A stretch of 64,000 bases of DNA from Prochilodus magdalenae. Its lineage: Eukaryota > Chordata > Actinopteri > Characiformes > Prochilodontidae. This document shows, one piece after another, positions 1-12,200 of the stretch. The notes under the pieces are model-generated. The model ran no database searches and had not been told where the DNA came from. It worked only from the letters and a program-made list of their open reading frames with translations. Where the stretch lies: NCBI GenBank assembly GCA_024036415.1, contig JAMWET010003381.1, positions 278,501-342,500 of the forward strand, given 5' to 3'. Position 1 is the first letter of the stretch. Each line of letters opens with the position of its first letter. A program made the translations under genes and the position numbers.

Positions 1-3000
1 TCCAGGGTATTTCCTGACATCCGCCCACTGAACACTGGGATAGCCTCGAGCATCTCCCATGACCCAGAAGGGTAAAGCAGTTTAGAAGATGAGTGCGTGA
101 ATGATAAAGTCACCTGTTTAATTTTTCAGGCTGTTATGATCACTGACGTAATATCATTTTATGTCGTTAGTGTTGTTGATTTGTAATGTCTGATTTGTGC
201 TCTTCTATACTAGGGAATGGGGTTACCAGGTGACAGTTTTGCATTGGGGGTTGGTCACCTTGAGGGTGAAGTTTATGGGTGGTGGTGAACTCGCCCCTAA
301 GTGCTGTGTAAGCGCCTTTACCGATGGTGCCAATAAAAGAGCACCTCTCGCTGCAGAATCATGACCTCCTTAGTCTTAATCTATGCTGATGCTACAACAC
401 ATCCGTCTTTGAGCTACACTTTACCATGTACTGGTGTTTCATCATCTACTGCTGTCATTGTGCAACACATCCATTGGTATTCAAGGGGTCCCATGTTGGC
501 TGGCTGCTCAGTCGCCAGAGCAGCACTAATGCTGCTTTAGCAGAAACAAAATGCTTGGGTTAAACGTTCTTCATCTGGAAATGCTTATGTCTAGTTTGGT
601 GATGCGGCTCTTCCACACATTAATTGAGATCTTTCATATCTCCTCTTTCATCTTTAGTTTGAGAAGTAAGTAACAATCACTCTTTCCAACATCTCTTGGG
701 AAAATTGGGCTGGCTTTCAGATTTTCAAAATTGTTATGGCATAGTGCTAAGTGATCTCAGGTATCTCAGGCACATTTAGTCGTTAGGTTCGTGAACCAAT
801 TCGCTACAGTGCCACCCTGAGGCAGATCGGTGCTGCCTCTCTGGTTAGTCAAGAATACTATGAGGCATTCCAAGTGTCCAAGAGGTTAATCAGAGGATCC
901 CGGACCCCTGTATGCCATGCAGCGATTGTTGGTTACCCTACTGAACAGTACTAATTAAACATTTACAGTTACAGGCTATTTAATGCCTAACTCATCCTGT
1001 CCTAGAAGCACAAGTTAACTGCGGACTGTGTCGCAGTTTTCCCTTCTTCTCCTGGAGAAAAGAAAAAAGGATAGAGTTGGTAGACCGCCTGGTTAAGCAG
1101 CTGTTCCTCCTAGCTGGTCAGTTACAAAAACTTCAAGCAACTTATATATAGGGGACCATTTTAGAACAAGATTGCCCTTATAAAGGGTTTATAGAAGGTT
1201 TAAAATGAGTTAATGGTTATTAATTACTTCATAACTCATTAATAACCAGTTACAACACATAAATAAGGCGGCCAACAATGGCATGTTGTTAGAACGACAG
1301 TGAAGCCATGTTTATTGCATTGTTAAAGCTCACATTTTACGTTTACCGATCTTTCTTTGACTTTTTCACTATTCAGCATTAAATCTGTCAGCTTCAGAGC
1401 ATATTTATCATCACCAGATCACTATTACCACTCAATTAACATGTCACAACTGCTCATTAACACTTTATAAAGTGATCATGACCTAACAAATAACTTCATA
1501 CTAATAAAGTACTTTTAAACCATTAACTAGAAGGGCAACTTTATTCTAAAGGGGTTACCGTTTGTTGCCATGGTTCTGACGGGTAAAAAAACAAAAACTT
1601 GAGACAGTCATCTTTTCGACCACCTTGAGTGTAATTTAGTTTCATGCAAGTTTTACACACTTCGTTAAAAAAGCGTCACGAAACAGCTAAAGCGTTAATA
1701 CTGCTACCCTAACCAAGGACATATTTCTAAATGAGTGATTTTACTTGATCAATGGACGAGAAAATAAAAACAGAAAATGATTTATTAGGCGGTTGAAAGT
1801 TTGCGTATTGGCACTTCCTGAATTTCTCTAAGCTAATGTTTGAAGTAACCAGCCTAATTAACAAGCCATTAATAGTAACAGCGGTTCAAACGGCTGCTTT
1901 GGCCAGCGTTTATTCTTCTTTGCTAGACTGCTGTGATTTATGCAACTATATTTATTTCTCCAGTTCTAATACCCCCTAATTTTAGAGCGTGGATTCTTTT
2001 GGAAAGCAAATGACAGGGATGTGGTCCTCAGGAAATTCTAAGGATGAGCAAGACTTAAAATTCAACCGTAATAGCTGCTTAAGGTACTAATTTTCAAAAG
2101 CTTGACTCGCCTGGAACACCAGCAAGAGCTAGAAAAGAACTAGAGTAAGATGATACAACTGATTCAGATGTAATTAACACTCTTTGAATAATATTATTAT
2201 GAAGTGAGAACATATGAAATGTAGTGGAGTAATTGAATGCGGCCCGTTCAACAGACTGTGAATAGTTTCATGTTCCTGTTGGGATGCACAGAACTCAAGT
2301 TGTATGGAAGTCGGCCTAAGATCAAAGATAATGGTCACGAACAATGGCCCTGGATATCTACATGCCTGTGAAGACTAGCTCCAACCACATTCTGCTACAT
2401 CTGCTGTACTTTGATGGTCTCCTGTTTGCCTGGCTCAGATGGATTAGTGTTAGGTAGGGGGAAGGCATGTCAGGTTGGAAGTAGCGCTGTGGGTAACACC
2501 TCTACATTAGCTCACCTCTGTGACATGTTTTTAAAAATGGAGCGTCTGCCAAATGCAGAAAAGTAAACCACACCCTGAAGAATAACACACCCTAAGGAGA
2601 CATTGCTTGTCAATGGCTTTTAATGAGGTAATGTTTATATACAGACCTGTATGTACTAGTGCATAAGGAGTATATATATATATACACACGTGAGTCCAAG
2701 TTCAGGAAAGGAAATGCCTTTGGAAACACACTCAGTTTCCTAAAGATCTTTTCAAAAACATGTTTTAGGATGTGAGACTGATGTGAAACATTTTGGGAAC
2801 ACAACCGTGCCTGAAACTTCTTTCACCTGGATGTCTTACTATACACTACTTCACTCCCTTGTGTTCAGCTCAAGAGTTTAAAACTATGTTGCTCTGCAAA
2901 AGCTCAGCCTACTTTAATAGCTTGGGGTTGGTCTTGGTCTTAGTTGATAGCAGCCAGACCCCATAGGACCCCAGTTCTTGTATACAAGGCTTCACCTTCA

Positions 3001-5471
3001 GGCCAGAATCTAATATAGCCTTATGAGAAAGCTGAGGTTCGGGGGGGAGAAGAACCCTCTGAGCAATCCTAGCTGACTGTGTAGGTTTACAACCACTAAC
3101 TGGATCGTCATCTGTTTCTGCACATGACATTTGTCCCTCTAGCTCAGCCATTAAGGGAAAGGGACCACCACAGCAGCAAGTCCATCATCCAAATATATCC
3201 ATTCAATGACAAGAGGATGACTGCAGTCATAAACTGACCATTGGTGAAGTGCTATAGGTGGAAAACACAAATTCTGAAGAAAATAGTGGGTGTGTCCAAC
3301 TGAACAGCCATAAGTATGGATACAAGAGAGGAACACTGAATAAACCAGGAGCTGGCATTTCCATTCTTCAGTTCTGTTTCCTATGACCAAGCTTTGTACC
3401 CCACCATCCACCCTCTCCCCCTCTCGACTTCTGAACCTATCCCTAACAGCCATTTAACATGCACTCTTCAACTCTCACTATTTCCCCTCAGGGGAATCCC
3501 CGCCAGTTTCTTAAGGGGCATTCCATGACTTTATTAGCTGAAGTTTGTTAAATGAGCCCTTAGAGAAGTGAGGAGCTAAGTAAGAACAAATGTCGACTCA
3601 GCAGTAAAAAATTCCCAGACTAGCCGACTAGCACATTAGCATGCCTAGGCTAAGTTAGCCAACACTAAAAGTGATCTCTGAGAAATATCTGGCCCTTCTT
3701 TCTTGGCGAGGATCATTATGTAGGTGTGTTGTTTTTCTAAGTGGTGCACAAGATTGGCAAAGCTACATTATAAAATAGAGAGGGAGTCCAGCATCTAGCT
3801 GTAATGCACCAAGACCAATCAAGTTAGCCAGGACACCAGTCCCCTATGACCTACTTTTCCACAAGCATAGTTTGAAGTCTGAACTCAACTATGACATGAT
3901 ACAACACATTTTAGCAAACCAGTCTTCTCTTGTATCCAGCCATCTTCAGTCTGAATGCCAGTAAGAGTCCTTGGTGTTCTCACCCCATCTACTGGTCACA
4001 AGGAAACATGCACTGAGCAAATCCTGTGAACCGTGGATAAAGTACAGGCCTTAGACCGTATGTTTGTGAATGCTTTGTGTAGGGAATTCAGGAAACTTGA
4101 CTAGTACCTATCTAGTGGTAAGCTTTGAGTTGTATTAGATCTTAAAGACATTTAGCCACTAATGCAAGGGGTTTCATCAAGTCAGGTCACTTGACATACT
4201 ATAAATAGATAAGTAAATAAATAAATAAAAAACCAATACAGAGCAGAAAAATGAATGCTGTGTAAACAAGGATGCAAATCCATTTTTTGAAATATTTGAG
4301 CAAGTCAGAACGTAAGGTAATCTGTATCATATGTACATGAACTGGAGTTATATGCAATAAGCAAATCACACTGAAAGATTTATGGGAGAACTGGATGATT
4401 AAGTAGTACGGCACCAAACTTGAGAAATAAAAATCAAACCCACATACACACTGGCGTTCAAACCTTCCACTGTTTTCCATTACATATTGGAGGGAATGAA
4501 ATAACTGGAAGAAATTTATCGCAATTAAATTCATAAGTCCTCAAAAGTGACCAGTATTGTTGACCAGCCCTTTTAATCGACCAGGCTCCAGTGACAGGCC
4601 CTGAACTCTAGGCTAATAGGACTTCCTCTAAAACTGCACTTTTATTCTAGTTCTGGTGCTATTCAGTATTATGTAGCAAACTGTAATCAGTTTGATAGAA
4701 TTCAGTTCATTTTACCTTTAGGTTTTCATTCAGCAATGTTTGTTCACTTGTACAACCATTGGACATTCAATGAGTGCAACAGAAAGGTTACAGCGCTCTG
4801 TAGGGTGTTCGAAAATGTACTACACGTGTCTTTCAGGCGCAGCTCGGCACTCATACTTCACTGTTTCACTGGGAGTCCCTGTGGTGTCACTCAATCGTGA
4901 CCGCTAGTCCCGCCACTGTTCTATAGGCTAGCAAATACAGCCAAGAAAAAATGACAGACGGCACAAAGTGGACCTGAGAGAAGCTTTTGTTTATCCTTTC
5001 TGTGAGAAAAACAAGCCATGCAGTATGATGCTTGTCATTTAAATTTCTGTGGTCGAGGTAAGCCATTCTTTCCACTGCAGTGAAGATTTGGAAAACGCAA
5101 TGCACTTTATGCAATAAGACAATAAGGTTTCCAAATTGTTAGATTAAAAAAATAAATAGATAAATCACCCCAAAACAAAATTCCTTCAAGATACATAAGC
5201 ACAAAGGTATTCTCCTAGACTCTGGAAGCTACAGAGGCTCCAATGTAGGACACAAGTAGGTATGTTTATCACAGATGTAGCAAGATTGGCTAGGCCCCTT
5301 TAGAGGTGCCAATATGACCATCCAACGTTGCACAAGCCATCCCATGTATTAATATATTCAGAACCATAGCCATAACCATGGCAATATCCGTTAGTTAATC
5401 AAGATAATGTTTGTTTGTTCATTATTGAGCTCTAGATTGAAGAAACTTAAAGTGCAAAGAGGCAAAATGGT
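1..5471. other. intergenic region, no gene seen
   Basis: I see no exon-like coding stretch with family similarity here. The open frames are short, AT-rich and lack recognisable motifs. The stretch holds one degenerate inverted-repeat element (1151-1559) and short AT/TA microsatellite tracts (for example near 2672-2690). A far 3'UTR extension of fam8a1 into its right part is possible, because fam8a1 reads leftwards towards it. Confidence 0.5.
1151..1559. repeat. degenerate MITE-like inverted-repeat element
   Basis: The left end (from 1151, GGGGACCATTTTAGAACAAG...) and the reverse complement of the right end (to 1559, GGTAACCCCTTTAGAATAAA...) share TTTAGAA-AA-TTGCCCTT, followed on both sides by GGTTTAAAA blocks at similar distances. 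The roughly 410-bp unit has no coding potential, which fits an old non-autonomous DNA transposon. The superfamily was not determined. Confidence 0.5.
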
Positions 5472-6078
5472 TTTATTGTAACCAAAGTAACAAAGCAAGG
5501 CATGCAGTGATGCTTGTGTGCAAAACAGCATATTATTCTGAAAAATCTTTATCATATTATACCACATTAATCTGCATCGTAATGCCAAACAACTGTGGCA
5601 AATTAATCAACCAAACAATCATTAAGTACCCTATAATACAACAATGTTTAGAGTTCAACAAAAAAGTACATTTACAGAATAATTTATAACTTTGTGTAAT
5701 TTCTAGCATAGTAAACTGGAAAAACTGAACTGACCTATTCCAACTTTTCATACTTTTATAGGTATTTAAAATGTGAAAGTATAAAATTTCCTGAAAGAAC
5801 ACGGATAGCCTTTGTAGAATTCTGAACCATTGACAGGGATCCACCTTAGGAAAAAAATTATAATTTGGCACGAGGATTTAATCCAGCAGATGCAAGTTGA
5901 AGATTTTCTTTAATACAGCAATTCATGCTTTCATTAGTTCTCTCTGGGAACCTGGAGTGAAAAATACTGGCAGGTTTCTGTTGACTGGTCAGATTAGTTC
6001 TTGAGTGTCCCCTTCTTCTGCAGCCTTAGAAAGATTTGGGTTCAGTTCAGATCCATTCTCTCACCTGGATGTCATTGC
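5472..6078 (-). other. fam8a1: probable fam8a1 3'UTR with candidate poly(A) signal
   Basis: Reading leftwards from the fam8a1 stop codon at 6079-6081, the first good AATAAA on the minus strand is at 5472-5477 (plus TTTATT). This gives a 3'UTR of roughly 0.6 kb. The stretch is AT-rich without coding similarity. The end is inferred from the hexamer only; later signals further left are also possible. Confidence 0.45.
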
Positions 6079-6217
6079 TCAGAAGGTTCTCTTGACCACA
6101 ATGGTGCCTGCCACAATATCGTACACAGTTCTGTTGTGTTGGAAAAAGAGCAGGGTGATAAATGCTGGGAAGAAAAACGCAATGGAGAAGTTTTTGTTCA
6201 GGGCCCGTACGGTTGAC
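6079..6217 (-). CDS. fam8a1: fam8a1 coding exon 5 (terminal)
   Basis: Acceptor cttttttag before 6217. Codes STVRALNKNFSIAFFFPAFI and HNRTVYDIVAGTIVVKR, ending in TF and TGA at 6079-6081. Confidence 0.94.
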
Positions 6218-9200
6218 CTAAAAAAGAGAGGAAGATGTTTGAGGGATTAATATGAATTTGAATAATGCTGCATAATGACAGAATGTGAACTATTGATACT
6301 AGTTCAAGATTGAGGCGCAAACAAAACAGGCCCATATGTATTTGTGGAAATTATTCTGAATACAAAAAAATAAAAAAACTCTACTAATAATTAATATATG
6401 GTCCAAAACAAGGCCATACTAGTTTTATTTAAACCAGCTGGATGAAGCCTAGTTACTCGCTGAAATAAATAATAGGGGTGCAAATTGGAAAGTGCACCAA
6501 AAAGATGGGACAACAGAACATGCATAGCATTTAACCTGCTCATAAACCTGCTATCTCCAGGACTGGTGAGGACAAGTAATACAATAAAGCACAAATCTGT
6601 TTGTTTCCCCAAATTTCCCATAAAACTGTGGAGAAAATCAAAAACAAAATAATTCCAGAAGTGAAACTGCTTTGTCTTAAGCCAAAATATCCACTCTCTA
6701 GATCTCTTGTTCATGTTTCCTAGCTTTCTATGCACAAACACTTACATACAGAAATAACATGACTGGACAACATTCTAAAGCCCTGAAAATATTGCATGGA
6801 GTTGGTTGATTAGCGTGAATTTGCACAGCAAAGCCCCGGAAACACTGTTAAACAGCGCTGTATTGATCTGACGACTACCAATATTCTAATTTCTATGGGG
6901 GACTCCCGAGTGGCCCAACCAACTAAGCACTAGCCATACTGTTAATGAGGCCACAGCCAGCTGTAACCAGGAGCCCAAGAGAGAATAATTGGCTTTGCTC
7001 TTTTCTGGGTGGATGGGATAATCTTCACTGTCCCCACTCCATCATTTAGCACAATGCTAGTGAGTATAGGTGTCAGCTGATGTGACAAAACCAGAAGTTT
7101 GGCCTCCCCCACCCAGCAGCCCTGGTGTGGAACATTGTGGTATTCAGACTAGTTTTGTTGGTTGGTTATATCAGCTCTTATTTTTGCATCAACACAGAGC
7201 AGTAGGTCTGTAGGTAAGTGGGTGGTGACTAATTATGTTGGACTAAGAACATGTGATCTGTAAACCTTAAAAAGTATGGGGTTTATATTATAACAAATAT
7301 CAAAACAAGCCATTAATATTTATTGTAATATAATAATATTGGCCCAGTCATATACTGATGGGACCATATTACCTAGACACCCAAAATTTAAAGATCTAAA
7401 CAAACGTCGTAACTTACGCAGACAGGCTGACATTACTCGCCGGCACCACACGGACACGATTGGGCTGCACCAAGACTGAAGTGTCACATGTGACCACTCG
7501 CAGGCCAATCAAGAATTTCCCAGGAGTGGCTCCACCAGCACCCCAAATACATACAATCTAAAAAAATATGATATAATTTTAATAACAATAATATTTTTAT
7601 TTTATTTTATAAACTTTATTTCACTAAGGCATTTAAACTGACCTCATAGAAGCACACCAATATCCTGTACACTAGAGCCACCAGCATCATTTTCTGTAGC
7701 TCCTCCATTGATGTGTCTTCATCTATTTCTTCCACAATAAAGTGCAGGGCAAACTTTGATATATCTCTAAAAATATTAAACACAGAAAATTTTACAAAAG
7801 CACAGATGCAATACATAGAGAGAGATTCTTCTTAATATGAACACTTTTTTAAAAAGTTCAGAACATTAAGGCAATAACTGGGACAAAAGTCAAATTGGCC
7901 CTATTGTACCCTGGCAGCCATCAGCTTCCAATGTTGGCTATATTAGCCTTACAGCAAACAAACATGTCTTGGCCGACTGGTTACATTTGGAAAACTGATG
8001 AAATTTGATTTCTGGGCAATCCATTACTTCCTGTATTTAGACAGAAATTAAATTCATATCGTTGACTATTACTATAATAGCTGACTATTCATGTGAACTG
8101 CTGGAAGAACATCATTAGTAACTACGGCTAGAAAGTGGCCAACTTACTTCATTCCACTCAGATGCATTATGCTAAGGATGATGGTTGCTTTTATGAAGAA
8201 CAGAATGAAGAAATCCACCATCTCAGCCAAGAATCGTTGAAGAAGGGAGGGAATCAAATACTCTTGACCTAAAACAAATACACGGTACATAAGTCACAGG
8301 AACAGCTGGTGTTTACACTGCATCATAAACAAATCATACCAGACAGACTGTACACATTTCACTGTAGGCAACTCCCTAGAACTGTCAACGGTACAACAGC
8401 AGTATTAAATCTACATGTTTTCAGTGTAGAATTCAGATATAAACAAGCCAATAATTTCCTTGTGTAGTCACCATACATACACAATACGCTGCTGTGGGGT
8501 TTTTTAATAAAGCATTTCTTTGATATGGTGAATCACGCAGTCGTACAACCTTGTGAGTGTTTTCACTTCTTCTAGTTCCAGTGCTGTCTGTCGTTGGTTT
8601 CTGTTCTGTGAATGTGTGCGCTCCAGGACCTGGACCTGGGCGCTTCCCGAAAGCTGAACAACCATGGAGAGATAAAGTTAAAAATGACAGTCTCTCTATC
8701 ACATAGTCCTGGAAGGTGTTGAACGATGCTCTCGGGAAACGCACTGCCGATTTGTCATGTGAACTTTAGGGGGGAAATTAAGTAATTTGTGAGAAGTGCT
8801 GGTACGCGAGTAAAACATCCCAGTATGTCAATTAATAAAATGTAGAAGTGGCGGTACTGTGTAGCGCTGAGTACCAGCCCTCCTGGTGTTTAGTGTTACA
8901 GTGTTTCGTGTTAAAGTGTCTAGTAATTATATATTTCTATATAATGTTGTAGTTTTTTCTGTTATATTGTGATCTTTCGTGGTTGTGTTTCATGTTGTGG
9001 TTTTAGTGTCTGGTATAACAGTGTTGTAGTGTTAAGCATTTGTAGTATACTAGTTGTTCATGTTGTAGCATTAAGACTTCCATAACGTCCAGTATAAAAT
9101 GTTTAGCGTTAAAACTGGCTTGTTTTTCTACAGTTTGTAATGCAAGTTGCAGTTATGTCTTCTGATTTGCAATGAACTTCTTTAAAACAATATCTAATTA

Positions 9201-12200
9201 CAAAATAAAGTGTGTGTGGCTTAAGCTAGAACCTGATGTAAGGTGTTGGAAGTGAGTAAATTTACTGACTGCGACTGACTGCAGACTAATCAGAAAGCAA
9301 TGACGATAACAGCTTTCATACAGAATGTAATTCAGACAGCCAGTCAGTCTAGATTTTGGATTTTTTCCTATCACTTCTCAATGGAATGGTTAGTACTAAT
9401 ACAATACTGTATTTCAACACCGTAAGATAACGAGCCCCTTACAGGCCCCTTTAGTAAAGAATCGCCAAATTCATAATTCAGTTTGATACAATGCAATATA
9501 GTGGTGTCCGGATTCATTTTTCAATACAGCATAAATAAAGAGTGCTTGAAAACGTTTATATGCTAAAATGCTATTAGAGCATTCTGCATTGATACAGCAA
9601 TGTGACAGCCACAGGCTAATATGCACTTAGACAGAGTGTGCTTTTCCTTCCTGCTCTTGACTTTGAGGTAAAGAGGAAGTCATATTTTTTGCTTGTTAAA
9701 GTTTTATTGTAATTCATACATGTCACCAGTATTAAACTGAATACTAGATGCTCCAGTCTGTGGAATGTATTAGTCTACACCTGGCTGTACTGAGTTGAGG
9801 GGCTTGTACTGAATGACACTACGCGATATGTTGTATTGTTGCACTTCTACAAAGTCAAATTGTTTGTATTCATGTCCCATTTACCTGTGCAAGTCCACAC
9901 TGAACACACCTTTTACCAAACACCTAATCCAAGCTGTGTTAGACTAGGTATACATCCCAAAGTTCAACAAAGCACTGTTGTTGTACCGCAGCAATTTGGA
10001 AAAGTCATCAAATAAAATATTTATTTTAAGTACTTTTAACCATGTGATTAACTCACAACTCCAGACTTGTAGGGGAATTTAACTGGCTTCTAATCATTTA
10101 TAAAGAATAAGTTGAGATGTAAACAGTTATTCACAGTGGCTTGATGTATAATGGCGTACTGCAGAAACTGTATTACAGATTCTGATTTCTTTGTAATGAT
10201 GATAAGAATCAGTCGTTTGACTTCCTGTTCAAAACCATGAAACCAATGACTCTACATGATTTAAAATATGATGGTTTCTGCTTAAGAATATTTGTGTCTT
10301 GGACCTAGCAAGGAATTAGTTCCTCAGCTTGTGTTTCTGAGAAGCCAGTTCTTTTCTTGAACAGGATGTAACGTGAATGAAGAAACACCCATTTCTAAGG
10401 ACTCTGATAGCGTAATACATATTGGATAATACATATCGGCCATTCTGTCAGCATTCATGATGATAAACTGAACCCAAAACACCATCGTGGTGAGAATAAC
10501 AAATGTACAATGCATCCAAACTGCATGTTTAACAAGGCAGTATGGAAGAATGGCAAAAATAATTATATTTATAAAATCAGAATTTAATAAGAGTTCCTTA
10601 ACAGAAACCAACAAGACTGCTAAGAATGCTGGGAAGCGACTTGGGCACAAGACTCAGCAGCTAAGGATAATACAAGAGCTAGTATGCATGTGTTGCTAGA
10701 TTTGTGCTTGTAAAATAAAACTTTGGGCAATTGTTATGCCTTGCAGTGTGAGGCACCGGAGCTGGAACTGGGTTTTTCCATCTTTGTAAAACTGGGTGAT
10801 CATTTGTGTGGACCATAAGTGACCATCAGGGAGCCTCCAATGCCTCAGGCTTGCCTGAGAGTAACATCATTAAAGGGAAGCTATCTTAGTTGACTGAATC
10901 TAACCAATTACGCTGCTTTTAGTTTAGCTTCTGAGCCCATCTAAAGCCCTATTTGAGCATGAACAGTAATACCTGGGGAGGTAGTGTAACGTGGGTTGGT
11001 GTAGCTGAGCGGATAACACCACTGCCCGCCAGAGAGCCACCACATGTGGGAGACTGGGGTTCGAATCCCATTCTGAGTTACTATGCTGTGCTACACCAAT
11101 AAGAGTCCTTGGGCAAGACTCCTAACACTACATTGGCCTACCTGTAATATGAATACCCTTGTAAGTTGCTCTGGATAAGAGCAATGTAAATGTAAATGGG
11201 TGATTTTATTTAATTTCCATTATGAATTTAGTTCTTATAGTTCTAAATAGTTCTTATATATCTATACTAGTCTGCTAAGTCCTCACTATGCCGTGAATTA
11301 CCTCCTGTAGTTCATCAAACACCAAGGTAGCCTTGAAATAACTGTCCTGCTTGAATCTCAGTAATGTAATGACAAACCTAGGAAAACAAACAGGACACGG
11401 AAACAAACAGCCTTTAGTCGCTTCCTATTGGCCAGCTTCTTGTTCAGCGTTTCTCATTCCATCTTTCATTGTGGAGCAGTTATATTCGGAGGCCTGATGA
11501 GTTTTAATAACTTCTGCCCCAATACCAATAACAAAAACCTAACAAGAAGCTGTTGGTGAACAAGAAACTGATTTCAGCTTCATAGAAAACTATGCCTTCC
11601 TTTATTTTCTTTTTTGCAAAAACTGAGCTGGATTTAACCCTTACTCTTAAAGTCCTTGACAAAAAATCTACAGCATTTATAGAAATGGCCAAATTACAAG
11701 GAGAAGGAAAATGGAATACACAGTAGTTTGTTTACTGTCTCGTTATACTGAGTTTGGTAAGTAGCATGAACCACCTTTACTAGCCTAATGCTAGGCTAAA
11801 TGTGTGTGGGGTTTTGACTACACAATGTGTAGTATAGTCACAAATCTCAAAATTGATTAAACCTATTTTCTTACATGTGTAGATTTACAGCTAATTTAGG
11901 AAAGAAAATAAAATGGGCTTTATTTGTGTTACAAAGATGGCGACCTTCGCCCAGGTGAGATCCTTTATCCCATACGAAACAGTCAGTCAAATTACGCACT
12001 CATTACAATACTGTACCTCCTCTGATGAGACTAATCCCTCTCGAATAGAGCTTTAAAGTCTGCTTTATAATATGTTTTAGGCAGTTGTATACACGAATAG
12101 TCTATTTTACATATCATTTGCTTAAGTTTTGACTGGGTCTGTGTTACATGGGGAAAGTATATTGCATTCTAGAAATTAGGAATGAAATGTTTCCTCCATA

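Noticed and set aside
10324..10650. 108-codon hydrophobic minus-strand frame in fam8a1 intron 1
   Set aside because: It looks membrane-like, but the composition follows from AT-rich DNA. It has no recognisable family motif and no splice signals in phase with fam8a1.
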